From: Hyphodiscus hymeniophilus
Lineage: Eukaryota > Ascomycota > Leotiomycetes > Helotiales > Hyphodiscaceae
Direction of reading: 5' to 3'
Length of the DNA stretch: 64,000 nt
Assembly: GCA_016508695.1 (NCBI GenBank)
Contig: VNKQ01000004.1
Span: forward strand, 1,984,001 to 2,048,000
Position 1 is the stretch's first letter. Each line of letters starts with the position of its first letter. Shown here piece by piece: positions 56,955 through 64,000 of the stretch. The notes beneath the pieces are model-generated. The model had not been told where the DNA came from and searched no databases. It was given only the letters and a program-made list of their open reading frames with translations. The position numbers and the translations under genes were made by a program.

Positions 56955-58296
56955 CCTGGATGGGTTGTAGATGGGTTTGAGCGTCGGCGGGGAGAGAAGT
57001 TGTGAGTGTTTTGCTGTGTTTCAATGGCATTGTTTCGGAGGAGTTGATGGCCGAGCTTAGATGATGTAGAGATGGACAGGTATGTCTCTTTTGTTCGGAG
57101 AAGCCTTTCTTATCAAATTCTGAGGGCTGGTTCCAACACTCTGCCATCGACCAGTGAATGAATATAGCCACGAAAGTGTCATGACTGAACGACGAACTCT
57201 CGCTTGACACCCTCCAGGCAATACTCTATTCTTTGGTAAATCAGCTTAAGTTGTACGTTCTGTAATGCACGGCAAACGACGTCTCTAGCTCAGCTACATC
57301 GAATTGGTCATTTTGCACCAGTACATCCACGCATTCGTCCTCAATGGCAACAAGGAACTGACACGCCCTGCCTGTTATCAGTATCCCACTCGCCCTCCGA
57401 ACATCCATCTCCAAACCCCATCCGTCACACGCCTGTACCGCTCCAAGGTGCCGCCATGATCACGACTACGCACTCGATCTCGACAGCCTCGAGGATGTAC
57501 CCTAACATCTTCGTGAAGAACACGGCTTGTCTACACAGATACGACGACCCCCGAGAGGTACAGATGCCCATCAGCATGTTTGGCACTGCTTTGGGTGCAC
57601 TGGGTCTCTGGACAAAGGTCATAGGAGCTTTCAATCTCACAAGGCTATGTGGGATTATGTCAACGCTCGCCACCCTGACGATGCTAGATCAATCCTAATT
57701 GGGACCGCGTCTATTGAGGTTTTGAGAAAGCGAGAAGTCTCCGCTCCCAGCGTATCTGCTTCGAGAGCCGTGGATGGACTGCAGCGATGATTGGAAAGAG
57801 GATAGATGAATCTGGTTGTTTCGTACACGATGTTCTTGCAGGATGATTATCTATGTTCATTTGAGCTCAGACATGACACAGCACAACTCTTTCTAAATCT
57901 TCGATAACAGTGAACACATCTGTCGATTTTCAGCTATCTCAGCTGTTGCCATTCATGAAGTCCATGCACAGCCTGTCATAAATCATGCCCACTCATCTAA
58001 TGCGTGGCCTGAAAAGCCCCCTTATATTTTCATGCCCTTTGTAAATGCAGTCGTAGTTGCGATAAAACAGATCAGAAACGCTAATATGCACGGGTATTTC
58101 ACAGCCTACTCCAGCAGATGCAATTCGGACCAGAAGTCCCCAGCCTCCTTCTCGCGACTCGCCTCATCGCGTTTCCTGTTCTTTGCTGGGCTTCTGTTGT
58201 TGCTTCGCTCTGCATATGTGTCTCTATATTGTATGCCGCAGAACCCAAGGTGTAATCCTCCGGTATGATATAAATGTGTATGTACGTCTAAGATAT
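56955..58296. other. Convergent intergenic region containing a zinc-finger remnant
   Basis: 1.3 kb between the thioredoxin-fold gene and the histidine kinase gene. The only notable content is the decayed C2H2-like reading frame at 57430-57790. Confidence 0.45.
57430..57790 (+). pseudogene. Decayed C2H2 zinc-finger gene fragment
   Basis: One frame carries two finger-like pieces: CTAPRC with DYALDLDSLED, then after an in-frame TAA, HLREEHGL; and, 30 residues on, HVWHCFGC with HRSFQSHKAMWDYVNARHPD. The first resembles C-x4-C ... H-x4-H, broken by the stop just before its His. In the second, a Tyr stands where the first zinc His of a standard WDHVNARH would be, and about seven residues (TGSLDKG) appear inserted. 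No start codon or complete gene was found. A 42-bp intron (GTACCC to CACAG) could remove the stop but would delete the His pair too. I therefore read it as a remnant of a multi-finger protein gene; a short expressed gene is the alternative. Confidence 0.42.
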
Positions 58297-61200
58297 TCAA
58301 GAAGAAGACGCCAATGGTTGCGAGATGCGAGATCCGGATGGAGAAGCCTTGCTCTTAGAAACCAGCTCCGTGATTTTGGGTATAAGTTCCGGGATTCGAA
58401 ATGGTTTCGAGACAACATCATCCTGTACTCAATCAGCTCTCCTCGTCCATGTCTCGCCAGATCCAACTTACCATCCCAGCAGCCATCGCACTTTCAATTT
58501 GCTCCAGTCTCGCATTTGCTGTAACGGCAATGATGGGAACATGTCTCACAATGGTCCCATCAGTCTCTAGATCTCTGATAGTACGAGCACAGGTGAGGCC
58601 ATCCATCACAGGCATCTCTAGATCCATCAAGATAATAGCGAGATCAGCACCTGTTTTCTCTTTGCCAGCCCAGAATCGCGATCCCCTTAGCACGTCCAGC
58701 GCTTCTCCGCCATGATTAGCCACATCGACAACGAAGCCAGCGTTTCTCAACTGCTTTTGGAGAACTCGCTGATTGACAAGATTGTCCTCGACGATCAGGA
58801 CTTTCGTCTTGCTGTAATCGAGGATCGAAGCGTTGGGGAGAATTGCGGAATTTGAGGATACGATCGCTGAAGGCCGTCTCTTCCCTGTTGTGGTAGACCG
58901 GTGAACTGGTTTGCCTGATGAGTTCCGTCTGCTCTCTATGGTGACGCTGGTGCCTGACGAGGAGGTGTGGCGCAAGTGTTTGAGGGACGTTGAGACCGGA
59001 GTGTCTGCTGGCATATCGTCTATTCTCCTTGCCTTTATGTAGAATGCGAAGGTAGACCCGACACCCCGTTCAGAAGACACACCAATTTCTCCACCTTGAA
59101 GCTCAGTGAGCTCTCGGGAGATGAACAGTCCTAGTCCAGAGCCACCATATTGTACATGGGTCCGAGGAGATGCTTGACGGAAACGCTGAAACAAAAGTGT
59201 TCGCTCCGATTCATCAAGACCACGGCCGGTGTCTTGGACGGCGAATTTCAGGAAGAGGTTCTCGCCAGTTCCCCACTCCGGGTCGTCTGTGGTCTCACTT
59301 TTCTTTGAGCGGCTTTGGAAGTAGCTTACATCGGAGTCCAGGCCACTCGGACGCTCTCGACTTGCTCCTATGCTCACAATAATTGTTCGTTTCTCCTGCC
59401 CATTGGTGAACTTAATAGCATTAGTTGTTAGATTGATCAAGACTTGCAAAAGTCTTGACGGGTCGAGTTTGACCCAATCGATATCCATGTCTAAGTACGA
59501 CTTCTCCATTCGGAACTCCATGGCAATGTCGTTGGTATCAAGTTCTCCTTCAAACATCTTCAGAGCCCTTTGAACTACAGCAACTGGCTGGACAGCTACA
59601 GGCGTCACAACCAAGAGCGCTGAGTCCAGCTTGGAAAGAGTCAGGATGTCATCGACGATCCGTTTCTGATGTTGGGCTGTAGCCGTTTGATTAGTACATG
59701 TTTGATGGATTGGAAATACACATGGTGATCAGTGGCATCTAGGTTCTGAAGCTGGAAGGACATATTCTTTCTCCCGCTTGAAAGTATAGGAGATGATCAA
59801 CTTACCACAGAGCGATATGGTCTGTGCTGCATCTATGCCGCTATCAAAGAGGTCGGATATTTTGTCGGACGCTTTAGCCATTTCGTCCGACAATCGATAT
59901 TCTGACAGAGAATTGTTGATCTCGTCTGCACACTGTAAAATAGCAGAGAGCGGATTCCGCATCTCGTGACTAGCTTCTGGTTAGCTGGATAGCTCATTCA
60001 ATCTGCTTGGTGCAACTTACGAGGTCATGTCAATGAAATTCTCTTGCTGCCTTTTCATTTCGATTGCTTCCTCCATTCGGCGTGTTTCTGGTTTAAAAAT
60101 CAGCAAACTGCCAAGATCAAACTCCATAACATCTCAGGCGGGTTTGTGCCCGGGGGACGTCTCCTTAATGCCAAGATAATCAAAAACCTAAGGGAAGAAA
60201 TCATAGAAGAGAAAATGATATTAAGACAAAGTACTTACCGAAATTTTTGGCCCATTTGATGGCGGAGATATTAGTAATACTCCCAAAAACGCTCTTGAGC
60301 TTGCCGTCCGAATACTTCTCAGGATATGCGCTCATTAGGACCCATGTCTCACCGCGGTTCCCATTCTTATCGTTCCACGGCGTCTTAAAGCGAAATTCGT
60401 GTGTGACTGGAGTTCCTTCCATCACTGTATTCCAGATCTCGCGGACGCCTTCTTGGTCTTCTTCCATCACTGACTCCATCCATAAGCTAGCGCTGTGCTC
60501 ACTTCGTGGATGCCGGCTGATCTCCCACCATGTATCATTCGAATAGGTGATTTCACCTGAGGAGTCCGCAATAAACATGCCCACCGGAGCGAACTCGGCC
60601 ATACGCGTAAACTTGGTTTCGCTCTCCACTGCTTCTTGAGTGCGCAAATCAAGTTGCTTCGACAGCTCCTGACGATCCAAAGCAGCCAGACGTGCTGCTT
60701 TCTGACCTCGTCGGATTTCTTCCTCAAACAACATAGCACTAGCCATTGAGGTTGCTAATTGGCGAGATAGCACTTGTATGAAGAGACTGTAGTCGTCATC
60801 GTATGGCCGTCGGGGATTTATTCCCATCACTAGAAAGCCTAGAATCGATTCGCCTGTTGTCGGATGAATGGGACAAACAACTGCGGCTCCGCATGGATCT
60901 CCTGACCCTCGCCATTCAAGCCCATCAATCAAGTCCCAGGATAGCGTTCCTGCTTCGACTGTCAAAAGTACAGGCCGGTCTGTTTTCATAGACTCTCGAA
61001 GGTATGGAGCAAATCCATCATCGCTCGTTTTCAAATCGAGTGGGCTGACCGCCGCTTTGTGGCCAACTGGTACTCCTAATGTGCCTTCAAGGACGCATTG
61101 AGGAGCCGCCGACAAAGAACCTGAGTGGATGGAGCTCATTTCGCTGTCCACATCTTCACTAACAGAGTAGAGGAAAACAAAAGGCACATCGTACTCTAGT

Positions 61201-64000
61201 GTTTAGTCAGCGTTTATCTCTTGAAGTACGTCTTGTGTTAGTGGAGTATGGGGACTGGAGATCATGTACTTCAACCGCTCAAACTAATTGAGCCATTAAA
61301 AGTTCTAAGAGAATTGAATACCTGGAGCTCGAATAGTCCCATCGCTCAAGCCATATGAGCTATTCGCAAGGTGAGAGGATCAAGTGGATGGTCCAAACCC
61401 CTTCAAGTAAGAAATAGCACATTGTATAGAGAGAATTCGAGAAAACTTTGCATACCATTATACTCCAGTCCCTTGATCACCTCGCCCCAGAAAACCTTAA
61501 CTTGACGAGCTGCAGCAGTCTTCTCGCCGACCTCCCTTAGCGTCAGCATTCGCCGCTCAGCGATCTTCCTGCGCGTTTTCTCAAATGCTGGATTATACAA
61601 TCCGACAACTGAACCATCCTCGCCCACTAGCGGGATGATGGACCAAGAAAAGTAGGTCTCTTCCAGAAAACCGTTCCTCTTGAGAAACAAGCAATCATCA
61701 TCCTTCATCGTGGCTTGGCCGTAATTCACTGCACTATTGAAAATACCTTCAATACTGGGCCATATCTCTTTCCACGCTTCCTTGTAGCTCATTCCCTACC
61801 AACTTTTTAGCTCTTTTCTGGCATATCTCGGAATTGCAACAGTGTTAAAGGATCTTACCATAAGAGTAGGGTGCTTGTTCCCTGCAAGAAGAATGTAAGC
61901 CTCGTTGTAAATCGCAATGAATTCGGGCCCCCAGTACATAGCCGCTGGCTGTATCTCAAAATTAGCATACACTTCAGACGTGACTGAAAAAGTGATCGGA
62001 AAGAATCCTCAATAGATAAACATTTCGGGAAATTATCTCTTAAATTTGGGTGTAAGATCATCCAATCGATGGCCCAGAACTAGTAATTTATGGAGACTAC
62101 TCACATGCGGGGATCCCATTATCAGGTTACACATAGCTCTCAAATCAAATGCCCAAGTCTCGATGGGACCTAGAGGTGTTGAAGCCCAGTCTATACTTCG
62201 AGCAAATTGGATATGTCTTGGCAATGCCGGAGTTATTGGCAGTCGTGTCCAGTCAAAGGATGACCCATCGGGGTACCGTGTGTTTAACATCTCCGTTGTA
62301 AGGCCATCGCTTTGTGCAGCATTGATTGTCTCTCTTGGAGGGCTTATTATGCTGTCTGCAGGACTCGATAGAGGCAAAGGTGACTCCCCAGTATTAGAAG
62401 GAGTTTGATTTGGTGCATCGCCAAAGTAGTCTGTTGGCTCACTGGACTCAGTGATTACTGGCGTCCTTGCGAGAATGTTAAGAGACTGTGCCCGAGAACG
62501 TTCAGCTAAGATTGATGAACTATCCCACACTCCATTTGATAAAGGTGACTTGATATTGGCTCCAAGAACGTCACCGCTGATGCTGATTATGCGTAGCCGT
62601 TTCCTCAAAGTTGAACTTTTGAAGGTCATGCCTTCAAAAACAAAAGATGGCAAGCTAACGTCTAGCGAATGCCCGTCTTTCACGAAGCTTAAAGCCCAAG
62701 CTACAAAGAATTAGCTTGTTAGCATTTTGGATAGTCTCTAGAAGGGCCCTTCAAGTGAGATTCGTCTTGTGGCGCAACCGATCAGGGAAAGTCAGGAAAT
62801 ATGCTCGAACCTTTGAACTCTGGAAAAGCATTGACTGCGATATCAGGACTATCTCTAATTCAAAGTCAGCATCTACTGAAGATGAAGATCAGAAGACTCA
62901 TGGCACTTTTCTACAAATCGCGATAGCATACTTTAGAGCACTACTCTCGGAAGCATTCATGGTCTTGTAACGCATATTCTGGAGAAGTAAGAACTACAAT
63001 GCTGAGAGAAACACATACAAGTCTGGTTTGCCTGTTACAAGCTCTAATATGCTCTGGTAGGCGCGCAACGAAGCATTTGCATATATAATTTGGAGAGGTC
63101 CTCCTGGAGTGAAATTGCCCGAATTGGCAACATCGACTATGAATTGCGGCCTGTCATCCTGCTCCAGGAGCTCAATAATGCCAATATTTTGAAGTAGTTG
63201 AAGTCCTGTTTGCTTTCCTCTCGTATCTGGACTTCTTGGTGTGCTGTTCCTCTCTATCGATGCTCTACTGCTTCCAGATCGAGGCGAACTGGTAGCATTC
63301 TGGCTCATACTGCCCCGAGCAAGTTTCAACGTTGTTATCCCTCCAGCACTTTCATCCTTTGCTTTGTTCAGCATCGCAGCTGCCTCCGCACTCGAGAGGC
63401 TTGACAGGAGGATAGGACGTTGCGGGGGTCGCGGCGAATGTGAAAAGAACAGTCTGACGACGAAGTTAGCATTTCATTATTTTGAATGGGAGTTCTCTCG
63501 AGGCATATATCAAGAGCAACTTCCCGAAAGAGCCTCGACTAGAACTTTTTCTTTTCCGGAACGAACTTACGGAGAGGGAGGCTGTGAGGGCTTTTGGGAG
63601 AAGCCAGAAGTCGTTTTGTTGATTGTAAATTTGTCACGCCGTAACTTGGAACGGGACTTCTTCAATGGCGGTTCTGAGCTTGGCGTAGCCTTCCCAATCC
63701 CGTTCTCCTCTCTTTGGTGTTTCGAGGTTGTAACGGATGGTAGAGTGATGCTATGAGGTCGACGGGGTTCTCGGGATGATTGAGCGCGAGTACGTCCTTG
63801 TAAGGCCTCATTGAAAGACGGTCGGCGTAGTGTTTTAAGGTTAGCCTCCTCCTTGTCTTGCACAGCAATGAGTTCGTCTTGTTGTTGCGTATTGGCATCT
63901 CCGTCCAACGATTCGTTGAACGAAGGAGCGCTCGTTGGCAGCAGCGCACTGGCGGGATGTGTTGACTCTCCTTTGTTGGAAATTTGGCTGGTGAAATCTT
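58297..64000 (-). CDS. PAS/GAF hybrid histidine kinase, N-terminus beyond the window
   Basis: Eleven exons are visible (64000-63571, 63453-63019, 62854-62811, 62700-62105, 61948-61859, 61795-61456, 61195-60239, 60087-60021, 59969-59806, 59676-58472, 58422-58297), about 1484 residues; the frame is open at the right edge. In order: a Ser/Pro-rich N-region; a first sensory region (PQFIVDVANSGN, IIYANASLRAYQS); a PAS-like region (PAAMYWGPEFIAIYNEAYIL); a GAF domain starting YDVPFVFLYSV; a PAS domain (FAPVGMFIADSSGEITYSND); HisKA with the phospho-acceptor His in SHEMRNPLSAIL; an ATPase domain with INLTTNAIKFT, QDTGRGLDE and GGSGLGLFIS; and a receiver domain with the acceptor Asp in MDLEMPVMDG and the Lys in SKPFR. 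All catalytic residues are present. Such kinases relay stress or chemical signals to Ypd1. Introns range from 49 to 260 bp. The exact ligand is unknown. Confidence 0.92.

Noticed and set aside
1..64000. Transposon, virus-like, CRISPR or bacterial-type operon content
   Set aside because: No transposase, reverse transcriptase, terminal repeats or regular spacer arrays were seen, and gene structure is eukaryotic throughout.

Overview
This window is nuclear DNA from a filamentous ascomycete (Pezizomycotina), most probably a leotiomycete such as a helotialean fungus. The evidence is the gene style: about 27 protein genes in 64 kb on both strands, almost all split by 44-60 bp introns with GTRNGT donors, CTAAC/CTGAC-like branch sites and AG acceptors. 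The ascomycete-specific families (Pal1, Cft1, fungal hybrid histidine kinase, Zn2Cys6 regulator, fungal GPI-anchored protein) agree with this. The class-level placement is inferred from family resemblance; no marker gene was compared. I saw no rRNA, tRNA, transposon or CRISPR array.

Layout. At 1-8.5 kb: NmrA-like oxidoreductase, peroxin PEX13, Pal1 morphogenesis protein and U6 snRNA 3'-processing enzyme USB1. At 8.7-15.5 kb is the most accessory-looking stretch. An FAD monooxygenase and a Zn2Cys6 transcription factor lie head to tail, bracketed by two paralogous tiny single-pass membrane proteins on the opposite strand; the same stretch holds a 45-bp minisatellite and a 15-bp direct repeat. 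From 16.4 to 56 kb is mainly conserved housekeeping: CFT1 (mRNA 3' end processing), an LMBD1-type membrane transporter, a Cys-rich type I membrane protein, ERO1 (ER disulfide formation), CKS1, an RSC4-like double-bromodomain protein, an intron-rich Ssb-type Hsp70, a frameshifted F-box-like gene, mitochondrial RRF1, an RGG-rich mitochondrial protein, CDC26 (APC/C), TAF2 (TFIID), a SAS4-domain protein, an IQM-like calmodulin-binding protein, ethanolamine/choline phosphotransferase, a GPI-anchored Cys-rich protein, the PX protein YPT35 and a DsbA-like thioredoxin-fold protein. From 57.4 to 64 kb are a decayed C2H2 zinc-finger remnant and a large PAS/GAF hybrid histidine kinase whose N-terminus runs off the right edge.

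How the genes relate. Most neighbours are functionally unrelated, as is usual in such genomes. Three arrangements deserve attention: the FMO/regulator pair bracketed by the twin membrane proteins; the very close divergent pair F-box remnant/RRF1 (102 bp between start codons) with RRF1 running tail to tail (58 bp between stops) into another mitochondrial protein; and the divergent CFT1/LMBD1 pair. No polyketide synthase or peptide synthetase is present, so this is not a classical metabolite cluster. The best candidates for something undescribed are the twin small membrane proteins and the RGG-rich mitochondrial protein.

Gene models below were spliced by eye from reading frame, splice signals and family resemblance. 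Where a terminal exon could not be placed, the entry says so.
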